Source: Cryptomeria japonica (Eukaryota; Streptophyta; Pinopsida; Cupressales; Cupressaceae). Taken from it: DNA of 64,000 nt. Below are positions 23,100-35,520 of the stretch, in pieces. The stretch's first letter is position 1. Every line of letters starts with the position of its first letter. The notes below the pieces were generated by a model. That model had not been told where the DNA came from and did no database searches. It worked only from the letters and a program-made list of their open reading frames with translations. The stretch covers positions 340,174,502 through 340,238,501 of the forward strand of contig NC_081414.1 in assembly GCF_030272615.1 (NCBI RefSeq), read 5' to 3'. The position numbers and the translations under genes were made by a program.

Positions 23100-25010
23100 C
23101 TAGAACCTAGAATGAACCTCCTCCCTGCCTTCCAAAAATTGATAAACTAGTTTGACTGAGTAGTTCCCATCCCGAGCACCACACCAAATCACCCTATCCT
23201 CTGATCCTATGAGAAAAATCTTCCTCTGATCTAGAACATCCACGAGACACCACTGAGACTCAATTGAGAGACCTATTGTTGACAAATCCTTCCACACCCA
23301 TTCCTTTACAAAGTCCCCATCTATAGCCACCATATAGTCTTTTACATGATCACCCCAAATGGGCACCAAGTAATCCTTAATTGTAGAGAAATCTCCAATA
23401 TCTTTGATGGTTGAAAGCCCTGCCCAAGAGTCATCCCAAAACTTAGCTTTTGATCCTTACCAATATGCCAAGTTAGATGATCAATGACCACCCATCTACA
23501 ACTAACTCTGAAATTCCATATAGCTAACCCTTTAGGGGGGTTACAAATTGTGAAAATTTTATGATCTTCTAAAGAGTCCAAATACTTAGCTCGCAACACT
23601 TTTACCCACATTTGGTTTGGATTAGTATAGATATTCCAAACCAACTTAGCCCCTAGAGCTATATTCATCTTGTGCCAATCTCTCAAACCAGCACCGCCCT
23701 TAAACTTTGCTTGACAAACTTTATCCCATGCCAATAAAGGGATTTATTTTGATCATTTTCTCCATTCACAAAGTATTTTTTCATCCTTTGTTGAATCAGA
23801 TTGATCAACTTTTTTGGAATCTTTAAACACATCATTGAGAAGATTGGAATTGCAGATACAACTGATCTTAACATTAGAATCCTTCCAGTCGAAGTAAGCC
23901 ATCTACTTTTCCATCCATCCATTTTATTTAGACAACAATCGATCAGATTTTTCCATAAATCAGACTTATTCGCACCTCCAAAGAAAGGGATGCCAAAATA
24001 TTTACTGGGAAGGACTCCCATCTTCATGCCCAAAATTCTACAAATCTCCCTCTGTTTACATGGTCTGGTGTTAAAAAATAAAATTTCAGATTTGAACCAA
24101 TTAACCTGCTGTCATGAAGCATTTTCATAGACATCCAAAGTCCCCTTAATAACTCGAGCTTCCCTAGCTGACGCATCACCCGCTAGGAACGTGTCATCTG
24201 CAAATTGCAGGTAGGTTAGGGGATTCACACCTTCTGCAATTTGAACACCTTTCCATAACCCTTCACCCCACTTCTTAGATATTAGTCTCTCAAGAACCTC
24301 TACCATTATGATGAAAAGAAAGGGGGAGAGAGGATCACCTTGCTAAATGCCTTTCTTAGACTCAAAAAAACCCCAAGGGCTACCATTTACAATAACAGAA
24401 AAATGAGGGGAGCTGATGCAACTTTGCACCCAAGCAATCCATTCCTTACTAAAACCAAATTTCAATAGGACTTATATAAGAAAGTTCCTATTAACCTCAG
24501 CATAAGCTTTCCTTATATCCACCTTAACCATCATTTTTTATGTCCTTGCCATCCGAATAGAGTGAACAACTTCATATGAAAGAATGATACCTTCATAAGT
24601 AGATCTACTAGGGGCAAATCCACTTTGTTCACTTGATATCACCGATTCCAGAACAAGTTTTAATCTATTTTCCATTACTTTGGATATCACCTTATATATG
24701 ATGTTACATAAAGAGATCGAGCGAAAATCATCAAAGGATGTGTAGTCCATCTTCTTTGGAATCAAGGCAATAAAAATGTTATTAAAATCCTTTAAAATAA
24801 AGCCCCCTTTCCTTGATTCCTCCACCACATCCAAGATATCATTTGCAAGAATGTCCCAATTTTTTGATAAAATAGGGCAGGGAAGCCATCCAACCCTGGG
24901 GATTTGTCTGACCCTAGCCCAAAAACAACTCTTTCACCTCCTCCAAAGACACCGGGTCTATTAACATTTTGTTCTGTTCTTCCTTGACACATGAAGGAAT
25001 GACCTCCAAA
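23100..25010 (-). pseudogene. LINE reverse transcriptase and connection region
   Basis: Minus-strand RT in several frames. GLGSDKSPGLDGFPALFYQK at about 24,925-24,865; FIALIPKKMDYTSFDDFRSI and SLCNIIYKVISKVMENRLK at 24,770-24,660; SSEQSGFAPSRSTYEGI after that; YLQFADDTFLAGDA at about 24,215-24,175 with the FADD catalytic box. After the palm come MGVLPSKYFGIPFFGGANK and DGWKSRWLTSTGRILMLRSV (24,030-23,860), FKGGAGLRDWHKMNIALGAK (23,710-23,650) and the conserved connection to zf-RVT. Frameshifts near 24,800, 24,500, 24,100 and 23,700. Confidence 0.85.
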
Positions 25011-25415
25011 ATCTAATGCATTTCTCCTCCAAGGTTCACTTCATCATTAAAAATATCTGAAAAATGTTTAACTGCCTCCAAGTTGATATGATTTAAATCT
25101 TAAATAGTCACCCCATCTTTGTTCTTTATAGAAAATATCTTGTTCTGAGTCTCCTAACCTTTACTGAAGTATGGTAGAATTTTGTGTTTCTGTCTCCATC
25201 CTTCAACCATGTTTCCTTAGACTTAGGTCTCCAAAAGATTTCCTCTCTAGCTAATACCTCCGAGTAGCGTTTATTTAATTTTTTTATTTATTAAAAGCAT
25301 CTTCATCCATTCCCCAACTAATGATCTTCTCATGAAGTGTTTTTAACTCTTCTTCTATCCCTAACTTTTCATTGAAAATATTACAAAAGGATTCTCTATT
25401 CCATTTCTTGAATTG

Positions 25416-26271
25416 CTACTTTAAAAACTGTAGCTTTTTGAGAAAAATGAAGGCTTTATTACCTGATCTTTTCGGGATATGACGCCACCACTGCTCCACT
25501 AAGTTTCTGATGTTACTATCCCTTAGCCACATTGCTTCAAACTTAAAAGGGCACCTCTTCGAAGCACTGCCATCTTGAATTCTGAGGCATATTGGATAAT
25601 GATCTGAGCCTGTTATAGGTAGAATTTCAGCAACACAGTTCCAGTGACTTTCTGACCAATCCCCAACAATAAAAAACCTATCTAATCGCTCAGATATGTT
25701 CAAAAAACCACTCCTCCTATTATTCCAGGTGAAGTCCCTCGTCCTAAAGGGAATTTCAAGAAGCCCATAATCCATTACAAATGCACTAAAGTCTCTATGA
25801 CTTTGTCTATTCCAACCCACACCACCCATCTTATCTAAAGGACGTAGTATAGCATTAAAATATCCACCAAGAATGAACAAGCTTTCCCTATCAATCCTCA
25901 GAATGTCAGATAACTTAGACCATAGCTGCAATTTCAAATTTGAATTCATAAATATTGATAAGGAAAAAGTTGGTGCGTAATTGCTTCAATCTTATTTTCA
26001 GCCACTACTACCATCTGTTTGTCCTAATGACATCCACATAAACAACTGAGTCTCCCTAAAGAGCAACAAGGCCTCCAAACGCACCTTGAGCTCCCACAAG
26101 ACTAAATTTCCAAGATTGAAACTTCTTAGAAAAAACACCAAAATCTTCTTCTTTAAGCTTTGTTTCTTGCAAAAAAGCAATGTCTGGTCTCATTTGATCA
26201 AGACAACTTTTGATCAAGCGAATCTTGTCAGGGACATTGCAACCCCTGACATTCCACGATAGGGTCCTCAT
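25416..26271 (-). pseudogene. LINE apurinic-type endonuclease domain
   Basis: N-terminal endonuclease of ORF2, which nicks the target DNA. It starts MRTLSWNVRGCNVPDKIRLI (the usual 'SWNVRG' start, catalytic Asn) and continues with IAFLQETKLKEEDF (catalytic Glu). After a frameshift near 26,050 it continues with LFILGGYFNAILRPLDKMGG, where the usual GDFN is GGYFN so the catalytic Asp is lost. DFTWNNRRSGFLNISERLDR and ITGSDHYPICLR (terminal SDH motif) follow. The ATG at 26,271 overlaps the ORF1 stop in ATGA. Confidence 0.88.
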
Positions 26272-28247
26272 TGCTCCCGGGAAAAGGCATAACCTTTTCC
26301 CGATCTCAATTTGCTTTGGCCTGCTGCATTGCCTACCATCTCCAACTTGGCCTTATTAGACTTGGCACCCCTTTTCTTTTTTTCTCCCACCTTAGCTTTT
26401 GTTTGGAGGGATTGTGTCATCTCCAATGTTCGCTTATCTTGGGTTCTTGCAAGGGCTATTAATCCCAATTCATCATCTCCATCCTGCGAGAAGGAAGACT
26501 CGCCCTCATGGTCTGAATCTAGGAAATCCCCTCCATTGTCCTTTACTCCTTCAAAAGAACTTTCTAGATTTCTTATCGGGGATATTTGAGTGTCCTTAAA
26601 AACAAGTTCCTCCAAATTAGGATCAAGGTTATCAATCTACATTTCTGAAACGATCTGAAAACTTTCTGGGGCTAGGACCATAGTGGTCTCCTTTTGAGTC
26701 ATGTCAGTAAGATCCTCCACAGGTTTCACCAATGTTGTCGAGGGTTCTTCCTTTTCCTCCACAAGTTTCACCAATTTTGTCGAGGGTTCTTCCTTTTCCT
26801 CCACATGGGATACACCTTGACCAGAAATCTTACATTTCAGGATTGTAGGGATTTTTTCTGCTTCCTGATCTACAATGGCTTCCCTTTGTAAATATCTCCT
26901 AACCTCTGAGTTGGTCTCCTCTAGGCTCCAAGAGGCATCCTTCACACTCCTTCCCTGAGGAGTTACTGCATAACCAGATCTATTCAAAGAAAGGGGCACT
27001 TCTTTATCCAGCATCCAAGAGTCGCCTCTAGTTAAAACAAAGGAGTTTTGATTCATTAACAAAAGATTCATCAATAACACCCTTCTGAGATTCAAAAATT
27101 CTCAGTCTTGAGATCATAAACTGAGTCATTTCCATATTTTTAAGAATACTAAATCGCCCAATCCTTTTCATTCCAATGTTGTTCCCAATGGTTACCCTTT
27201 GACAATTGAATGATTTCCTCCACTAGCTAGTTCTGCATCACAAATTTGCCTTTTTCATCTTTTTTACAAAAACCCGGAGGATGAATTTTGGTAGTACATT
27301 TGGAACAAGATTCCATCTCTTCCTCCAAAAGTATTTTTTGCTTCCAAAACCCCGACCCTATTTTGATCTCTAAGGTTTCAGGGAGATTGTGGATCGGCTA
27401 CTAGTTAATACACAACCTAGAGACCATGCTAAAATCAGAGGAATCTACATATTCCTCTGCCATCACAAACTCACCCACTTTACATCCTATTTGTTTTAGT
27501 ATTTCTAGATCCTTATATTCCCGAGGAAGACCAGGCAGTTTTATCCAAATGAGGATAGTGTCCACCAAAGCCTCATAGGGGTTGAAGTTAGGTTTCCAGG
27601 TTGAAATGGTGAGTCCTTTTCCTTCCAGAGAAAAATGGCCCATTCTCTATCTTGAGTTGTTGGGCATACAACTTGATAGTATCCATTTCCTAGGGTTTTG
27701 AGATCCATCCCTTCCCCTAGTTTTTATTACACCAATCCCTAAACTTGGAAAAGGTCGACCAAGCACCTCCCCATTTAACAAAAAGGGCTTTATCAAACAG
27801 AAAACTAATCAAATCCCTCCACGATTCATTTGCTAATTCTACATAAAGGACCCTATTATGTTCTACGTTAGGGTTTACCTCTAACACCTTTGCTGCATCA
27901 GAGGAGGGTTTTGGTTGCCAAAACTTCTCCCGAACCGTTTGAAAATCCACTTTCGGGCCAGAGTAGAGGTCCCGATAACCACCAAAACCACCAACTTTAC
28001 AAGCCCTTGAAGAGATGACACCACGATCCCCAAAACTATTCCATCCTTTAGAAGTCACTAGAGCCTTCCATGTCCATCTTTTTTGGTTGTTCTGCATTCG
28101 AAAGCCATTGTTCTAGCCACTGTTAAAGCGCTTGTCGAGTGGCCATCTGGATCCTGCACCGCCTCTGTAGTGGAAGCCCTCATGTTTCCTGAACCCTGAC
28201 CTACCACTCTGGTTTGCCATGGGGTTTGGTCCTAGATACATTCCCAT
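26268..28247 (-). pseudogene. LINE ORF1 (gag-like, DUF4283-type)
   Basis: Starts at about 28,247 with a Gly/Arg-rich segment (PNPMANQSGRSGFRKHEGFH) and one stop before FRMQNNQKRWTWKALV. Then YVELANESWRDLISFLFDKA, FVKWGGAWSTFSKFRDW, MGHFSLEGKGLTISTWKPNF and IWIKLPGLPREYKDLEILKQ. This order and the 'I.W.P.F.P ... W.KLPGLP' signature are those of the DUF4283 RNA-binding ORF1 of plant L1 elements. The C-terminal half (27,095-26,268) is hydrophilic, with a nearly exact internal repeat KLVEEKEEPST/KLVEEKEEPST and a basic end (KVGEKKKRGAKSNKAKLEM). Several stops and frameshifts. Confidence 0.8.
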
Positions 28248-28504
28248 GGAAATTTTTAATTACAGGGAAAGGATGAATTATAATCTTTTTATCTTTGCAT
28301 TTAATTTATTCTATTTTAATTTTTAATTACTATTTAAGTTTGAAATTTATTTTTAATTATTTGTCTTTTAATGAAATTACAAGTAATAATTAAAGTTATT
28401 AGAATAATTTAATTTATAATTATAAATCTTCTTAAAATTTTAATTTATTGTATAATAATTATATTTTGAATTTAATTTATACAATACATTTAATTTATCT
28501 TGAC

Positions 28505-29190
28505 ATCTCTCTCTCTCTCTCTCTCTATGTCTCTTTTGCTATCACTCCCTCTTTCCATCCCTATCTCTCCTTATCTCTCCCTCTCTACGTGTGTCACTTC
28601 CTCTTTCTATATCTCTTTATTTCTTTATCTCATGTTTATCTATCTCTCTTTCTCACTCACACACTCCTTGTTACACCTACCCATATCTATCTCAATATGT
28701 CTCACACTTTCACACATGCTCGTTGTTTCTCCCTCCTTATCTCTATCTCTCCACTCTCTCTCTTCTTCTCTCTATTACCTCCTTTATCTCTCTCTTGCTC
28801 CCTCTAGCTATATCTTCCCATCTATCCCTCTACCTTGCTATCTATGTCTCATTATCTCTATCTTTCTTTTATTCACTTCGTTGCTCCTACTCTCTCTATA
28901 TATCACTTTCTATATCTTTATTTTTTTATGTCTCCATCTCCACGCCCCCTCCCTCTCTCTCACCCTCAATCTTTCCCAACTCATATTTATTTCTCTATCT
29001 CCCCTTCATATCATTATCTCTCCCTCTATTTATTCCTATTTCTCCCTCTCTTTCTCTCTCACTATCACTCCCTTATTTTATTTCTCTCTACTTCTCTCTC
29101 TTCCCTCCTTTCCTTTGCTTTCCTCTCCCTCCCTCTCTACTTATTTATACATATCTATCTCCCTCTCCACCTATTGCAAACATAACATGA
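28505..29190. repeat. Polypyrimidine (TCTC/TCCCTCTCTCTA) tract
   Basis: About 690 bp made almost only of C and T on the + strand, in degenerate ctctctctat, tatctctccctc and ctatctatctc units. Three overlapping frames stay open only because the sequence lacks the purines needed for stop codons; they are not genes. Confidence 0.92.
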
Positions 29191-29199
29191 TCTTGTTGG

Positions 29200-29800
29200 T
29201 AATAGAACCTAGCTATCTTCTTGATTAGTTTTTTGTTTGATTCATGTTTAGAACCATACAATTGGACGCATAGTTGATTTTATGGTATCAGTTCTTGATC
29301 GAGATCTTAGTTGCACAAACACCATCATTTTTTAAATGTCCTACCAATTGAACTTATGCATTGAACAATTGTATGCAAAATACACCAAATTTTTTCGTAA
29401 TTGATCTTCCACACCTCTCTAGTGTACCCATTGCACACCAAAGTGCAATTGCTAGTTTTATATTTACCATATTATAAAAATCTTTAAATATAATATAGGG
29501 CCATCAAATTCAGGACGGGACAATACTATACCCACTTAACCTTAATTATTGATAAATAGTATCATTTAATTTGGCCGTGTCGGTAACGAGTGGAGATAAC
29601 AGCAAAATTAATTAAAGTAAACTCATAGTCAACGCTACAAAGGAACGAGCTTAGCTGTCGAGTCTCTCTTAGTCGAGCTTTATTGATTTTTTTTCAATAA
29701 AATAATTGGGGTACCCGGCTACGTAGCCATTTGAACTTATTACTATGATTTCTTTATGTTAGAGTCTTATATTAGTGAGATCCGTGATGCTCTTCATAGG
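29200..29800. other. Presumed upstream region of the small-protein gene
   Basis: No ORF. AT-rich with a few unusual motifs (ggtacccggctacgtagcc at 29,710-29,728). I cannot place a TATA box with confidence. Confidence 0.35.
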
Positions 29801-29829
29801 CATTCCTTGGTAGCACCATGTGTTTGATT

Positions 29830-30000
29830 TCTTTATGTTAGAGCTAGGGTTTTTTTTTGGTTTGGCTGGTAGCTGCGTGTGAGGTTTGAATTGTAGTGTA
29901 TTGTTGGGCTGAATATGATTGCAGATTTTTATCGGAACGAGGGGAATAAAGCGCTGAATTCTATGCTTGTTTGGTCCTAGATTCGTTTGCTGTCGTTAAG
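29830..30000 (+). other. Candidate 5'-UTR exon 1
   Basis: A region with moderate GC ends in TCGTTAAG followed at 30,001 by GTAAGT, a perfect plant splice donor. Its start is unknown; a pyrimidine-rich stretch lies near 29,840-29,860. It contains no convincing start codon for the downstream protein, so the first exon would be non-coding. Confidence 0.5.
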
Positions 30001-32049
30001 GTAAGTTAATAATCAGTAAGTTACAAATCTGGGTTTTTTTCTTTCAATTATTGTATATATTCCATTGTATTAGATTTGTATCGTGGGTCTCCAAAAATTT
30101 ATTCGATTGAGCTTGATCTGGGTCTAAGCGGACATGCGGTGGGATTGACCTCCTTTTGATCTAAAACTAAGATTAGATGATAAGGTTGGAAGAGATTGTA
30201 GCTGTTGTATAGATTGATTTTGAAAAAACCCTTTCGCATTGCTGGCCTTTTCAGTTGTTTTACTAAATAGGTTGAAGGTATGCATTACAGTTTGGATTAA
30301 GACAAGTGTATTTCTTTTTGTTGGTTGTTTGTTTTTCTTTATTAGATGTATGAACTTGGTGGGTATTGCTTGTTTAGCATGATATTATTAATTTATGTTA
30401 CAAATCTATGTGGAGAAATTTCAGTTTGAAAATCATGTTTAGGGAGCCTTGGGGGTTGTGCTTATTGTCTGTGGTTGGTTAGGTTTATTTGGTTGTTTGA
30501 AAGATGATTACATCATTTGCAGGATATTGTCCACGTTTGTAGACAATGGCTTAGTCTTGTTGGGTTAGTGCTTGCCAATTTTTTCTATGTTTGTGGACAA
30601 TTTTTTGGCTTGACGGTTGAGTGTTTGCAAATCCTATGTGTATGGTCGATTTCAGATGTGACTCAGATTTTGTGGGAGAGGAACAGATGGGTTTTATCAT
30701 TTATGTCTTATTAGTCGCGGAGTTCATCTATTGCTTGGATGCTTGCTTTATCATTATTGCTCTGTAAATTACATGACGTTCTATCTTTTTACAAATTGCT
30801 TAAACTAAAAAGGCGACATTAAAAGGAGCGTATTTATTGCTGCTCATGACCATGTTTTCTTTGTTACTGCTATTGTTATGTTTTCTTTGTTACTGCACTT
30901 CTTTTGGGGTATCTAGTTGAAGGGACTTCACCCTACACTTCATCTTCTTTGAATTTGATTTAAGGCAGGGGATGTCACAGGGTTACAGTGAGATATACTA
31001 ATTCAGATTTGGTGATGTAGAAGCACGGTGAAGTTGATGAAAGTGTATAGTGTAGGATCCGCTTGAAGATAAAAAGCAGCGATAATGGATAGAGGTCAAG
31101 GGAAACATTCAAAAATATCTATTTATGCTTGTTTTTTTTTGGTAGAAAACAAGTTATAGAAAAGAATGCAAACTCTTTTAAGAGTTTGACTTTTAATTGT
31201 TAGTGTTGACAGACAGAGGGGGTGCAATTTACCGAACTCTGATTTGTGAGTCTTTGTTTGCCTTTATTCTTGTTGATTTGTGCTATAGTGCTGGATCTTT
31301 TTGGTGTTGGTTTAAACTTTACTTCCTGCATTACCCTGTAATTTCTTGCATTTTGCATAGGAGCTACTGAACACCATTTGATTTTTAATGTTTTCATAAG
31401 AACTTTGGATCAACAATTAATCTTTAACCTCTGACAAAGGACAGGAAAACTTGTAGTTTGGACTGGATAGTGTACCTAAATTTCCATTGTTGGAAAGGGC
31501 CTATAATCAGTTGCAATGCAGGATGAAGTGGTTGAGGAGTGAGAGCCAGCAGTGACAGGGTTCAGAAAAGGACTGGCAATTACTAATCAGTCCTCTCCAA
31601 AGATTGTTTTAAAAAAAGTTGAACTACTCGCGACTCGGCTCGACTCGCCAAGCCCCTGAGAAAAAAACTCGGCGAAAACTCGGGAAAAACTTGGAAAAAC
31701 TCGGCAACGTAAAAACACGCTTAATTTTAATAAAAAATGCATTTTTTTGCAAAATTTAATGAGAAGATGCATCCAATGAGTCAATAAATGATAACACAAA
31801 AGAAACAAGCTGATTCTAGATATATTTGATTGCAAAGTGTCTACAAAATCGCATCCTCATGAGAAATGCTGATGGCTGGAAGCAAAATAGTAAATAGTTT
31901 TTGTAAAACCAAAAGTAAATACAACTTCCTCTCCCCAGCTCTAGCTAAAACTACTTTCAAACTTTCATCATATTTGAAATTTCATCATTCATACTCATAG
32001 TTTCAAACTTTCAACTCAAAGTTGGGGTCAAGGGGCATCGCCGAAGGAT

Positions 32050-32206
32050 CCTGAAATTTGACTAAGTCTGGAAAATTGAAGAATCCTCCAAAAACTAGAT
32101 TTTGCATTATAACTCCTGGAGGTCCGAAACCACTCTCAAACATCCTGACAGTATATATGGAATATAACTTAAAGTATAAGAACTTAAATGTTATATTCCA
32201 TATATG
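32050..32206. repeat. Inverted copy of repeat 18,612-18,838
   Basis: The reverse complement reads atggaatataacatttaag, then ctttaagttatattccatat, and then the caggatgtttgagagtggtt segment. Compared with the other copy, the two inverted arms are closer together. Confidence 0.88.
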
Positions 32207-32345
32207 AATCTTGACGGACAGACCAAAAAACTCGGCAATTACTTGAGGGCATAGTGGGCTCTCAGGGTGGCCCTTCCAAGTGAGTTTCCCACTTCTCAGC
32301 CCAAAACCATATAGAAAAACAAAAAATGCATGTATTTTTGGCCGT

Positions 32346-32436
32346 TTTTTGCTGTTATGCTAACCCAGGCGAGTTTTTCTTTAAAACTCGCCAAGTTTTT
32401 GACAAAAACTCGCCTGGGTTAGCATAACAGCAAAAA
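32346..32436. repeat. Perfect 33-bp inverted repeat with 25-nt loop
   Basis: Left arm 32,346-32,378 has the core GCTGTTATGCTAACCCAGGC. Right arm 32,404-32,436 is its exact reverse complement, including five A/T bases at each side. The loop contains a further actcgccaagttttt unit. In transcribed intron RNA this would be a strong hairpin. Confidence 0.93.
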
Positions 32437-33179
32437 CTCGGCAAGTTTTCCTGGCGAGTAGAAGTCATTACTACTCGCCAGGTCCAAAAACTCGGCGAGT
32501 TTTTGTCACTCGCCGAGTTTTCGGTGAGTGTGCCATCTATGGTTTTAAATGCCTAATATACTTATTACTTATCAGGTAATTAGTGCTGTCTAAATCCTGT
32601 GTTGATTGCCTAAAACAGTTATCATAATTATGTTCCACAGAGTCTTGGGAAAGGGGGATGGGGGCCTAGATTTAGGGATGGCAGGGGAATGGTGGCAGGT
32701 GGGGGTTTGGGGGTAGAGCCTCTAGCAGGTTTGAGGGGCAATGCCGTGCTCCTCAAGGGGATCTGTGGGTGGAGCTCCCAGTAGGGTTGAGGGGCACACC
32801 CAGTGCTTGCCCCTGGTGTGTTCCCTGTCATTATGCGGGTTGAGGGATGGAGTCCCCACCACCAAGCCCAAATTAAGGCCTTAAAAACCATACAAACCTT
32901 CATGGCGCAGGGCATTTACATAATTAATCACTATGTTTTCTGCAACACCTATTTCTTACACTAATTTTTTATTTTAAAAAATGCACTTTTTGAGTTGAAT
33001 GACATTGGGGATGCCTGGGTGTTTCCGGTGTGCTTGGGAGACCTTTGAGGATCTTGTGGACATCCTAGAGTCACTATGGTGTTCCCCAAACAGGTGGATG
33101 TTCTGTAAACATCCCTGAATACTTGATGGCGGTTGTGTTTCCCCCAAGTCCCCGTGTCACATAACTGGTTTTGTGATGG

Positions 33180-34430
33180 GGGGAGAGGAGGATGCGTCTC
33201 TGTGGAACACTTACCAATGAAAAAGATTGTGTAGATTTTGTGTTCTGCATTAATTCTTTGTCTATTTAGCATTATTTGATTCTCTGCAAGCAAGCTGAGG
33301 CATTCCACTCTGTTGTTTCTGTTAAGTTATAAGTTATCACTCTAGAGTGAAACCCACATAAATGTCCTGTCCTGGTAGTCAGGTTTTGCAGGAGGGATAT
33401 GTTCCTGTAGAACACTTACCACTGAAAGAGATTGTGTAGCTTTTGTGTTCTGCATTGACCCTTAGTCTATTTAGCATAATTTGATTCTTTGTGGACAAGT
33501 TTAGGCATTCCACTCAATTGTTTCTGTAAAAGTTATATGCTATCACTCTAGAGTGAAACTCAAGCAGATAATTTCTCCTTCTTTTCACTTCTCCAATTAT
33601 AAAGTTGTATAAGAAACAGTAATTACTGTCATGCGTAGCCCTAAATAAACAAGTTTTCTGCTTCAATGCTGAACTAGTATTGGCATTTTACAGCACAGGC
33701 ATGTTCTTTACAAAAGTAGAAGCTACTTCCAACCACTCTTTATGGTTTCTATCTACAAGCAATAGATTACAAAATCTGTATTGAGTGCCTAAAATAAGTT
33801 ATAACTATTAGTGAAAAAGGTTGTGCATCTTTCAAGTGTTCTGCACTGATTGTTAGTCTGTTTAGCCTAATTTGTCTTTCTGTGGTTGTGTTTAGGCATT
33901 ACTTTTGTAGAACTGTTAATTTTTGCCCAACTTTTTGAGTATTTTTTCTCAATTGTTATTGTAGAAGTTAAATGCCATTACTCCAGATTGAGATTGAAGC
34001 AGGAATGCTCCTGTTCTTTTCACCTCTCCAATTTAAAAGATACATAGTAAACAGTAACTACTGTGATGTGTACATTGTGGTCCTAAATTAACAAGCATTA
34101 TGCTTGAATGCCTGACTAGTCATAGTCTTTTACACCACATGCATGTTATTTACAAAAGCAGAACCACTTTTAACCAGTTTGTATAAGATTATAGCTTGTA
34201 TCTATAAGCAATGGATCACAGGATTCAGAAAAAAGATATCTGATTAGTTCTGTCCAAAGCTTGCTTTGAGTTCCTAAAAGAATTATTTGTGAAAAATACT
34301 GTGAATCATTCCTGATTCTGTAATTTATTTAGCACAATTTGTTTTCTGTAATTGTGTTTAGGCATCACATCTGTAGAACTCTTGTTTTTTTGTTTCCATA
34401 CTTTCTCTAGGATTTCCTCTGAATTATTTC
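33180..34430. repeat. Degenerate tandem repeats in the intron
   Basis: Four diverged units sharing gtgttctgcattga, agtctatttagcataatttg and tttaggcattccactc are visible from about 33,205, 33,410, 33,810 and 34,290. Units one and two are clearly similar over about 180 bp; three and four are weaker. No coding potential. Confidence 0.7.
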
Positions 34431-35394
34431 ACCTCTCCAATTTAAAAGTTACATAAGCTTTAAGCTTGAATGTTCAACTAGTCTCATCAATGTACAATTC
34501 AAACATGTTCTTCACAAAAGCAGATGCTATTTCAAACAGCCTGTTATAGTTCCCATTGACAGGTAATAAATTGATTTTAACATACCATTTACTATAGATA
34601 CGCAGTATGATATGATTCAATTTCTGAATGTTTATCTACATGATAGGAATATATGTTTATATGCTTAAAGTCTTTATACAAATGTTTTCTTTCTAGGGTC
34701 AAACTAATAACTGACCAGATCCTTTATGTAGAAGTATACTGGTGAAAGTTGAAGTTTCTAGTTTGTACTGTTTAAGTGGGCTTTTAAATAGATATTTGTT
34801 TCCAAAGAGGGGGAAACCGTCTCATTTCTGTAAGTTTTTTCCAACTCCCCAGTTCCCATAATCAACTAACTCTACAGTTTGATGTGGTTTTATTTATGAA
34901 TGGTTATTTACATAAGATGATCCTATTTTTTGATGCCAAAAGTCTCCAAGCAAACCATTTTCTTCGAACTCATAATTACCAAATATTTTAAGTATCAAAT
35001 ACATATGGTATGGCCTTGATGCAGGATGCATCGGTTTATTTCGTTATTTTCTGCATATAGGGGAAAACAGAACTTATTAAGTTATTTCTAGAGTTTTCTT
35101 TCCAACTCCCAATTACCAACTATATACATCCTTGGTGTGGGGTGGCTGAAGTTGGAAGCTTCTTCTCTTCAGAGTAGCTTCAAAATGGGCATTTTTGCAG
35201 GAGAGAGAAGGCAGATCTAGTTCTAAGAAAGTGGTTATGTTCCTATCAAAGACTTAAGTAGATATTTTAGAAACCATTTGAAGCAACTAAAATCCCCTAT
35301 GTAAAATGATGACATAATTTGCGGACAGTGAGTGAAATAGATGATCGATAAATTTTATTTAACATTCATTAAAGAAATGTAATTAATTGATTGT

Positions 35395-35520
35395 TGCATT
35401 TTAAGTGCTTTTAGTTACTTGTCATGTTACATAAAGTGTTTTAAGTTGCCTGTCATGCTACATGAAGTGCTTTAAGGTGCCTAACCTACTACTTAAAGTG
35501 CTTTAAGTTATTTGTTGCAA
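35395..35520. repeat. Short tandem repeat, unit about 41 bp
   Basis: Units around aagtgctttaagttgcctg and tcatgctacat repeat about three times just upstream of the predicted splice acceptor. Confidence 0.75.

Larger units (their letters stand above)
20573..28255 (-). mobile_element. Near full-length LINE (L1-type) with RNase H
   Basis: Minus-strand non-LTR retrotransposon of about 7.7 kb. Order from the 5' end: ORF1 (28,247-26,268), endonuclease (26,271-25,416), RT (about 25,000-23,700), linker, zf-RVT (23,096-22,824), RNase H (22,529-22,090), C-terminal extension (to about 21,072), 3' UTR, and an A-rich tail (plus-strand t-rich run at about 20,573-20,600). Stops and frameshifts are scattered through it, so it is inactive, but it is the most complete element in the window. 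Confidence 0.88.
31605..32545. mobile_element. Transposon-like block with ACTCG-motif ends
   Basis: Both ends are built from short repeats of CTCGgCGAGTTTTT-type sequence: ctactcgcgactcggctcga at about 31,622-31,641 and aaaaactcggcgagtttttg at about 32,487-32,506. The centre is AT-rich and holds the repeat also found at 18,612-18,838. No transposase is coded. It looks like a non-autonomous DNA transposon or a degenerate end of a larger one, sitting in the host gene's intron. No clear target duplication found by eye. Confidence 0.5.

Noticed and set aside
28500-29228. Long open frames (up to 242 codons) of Ser/Leu/Tyr-rich peptides
   Set aside because: They lie in the polypyrimidine tract and stay open in three frames because C/T-only DNA cannot form most stop codons; no domain and no start context.
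30517-30714. + strand frame of 65 codons in the intron
   Set aside because: No domain, and the T-rich composition is typical of intron sequence; not supported as an exon.
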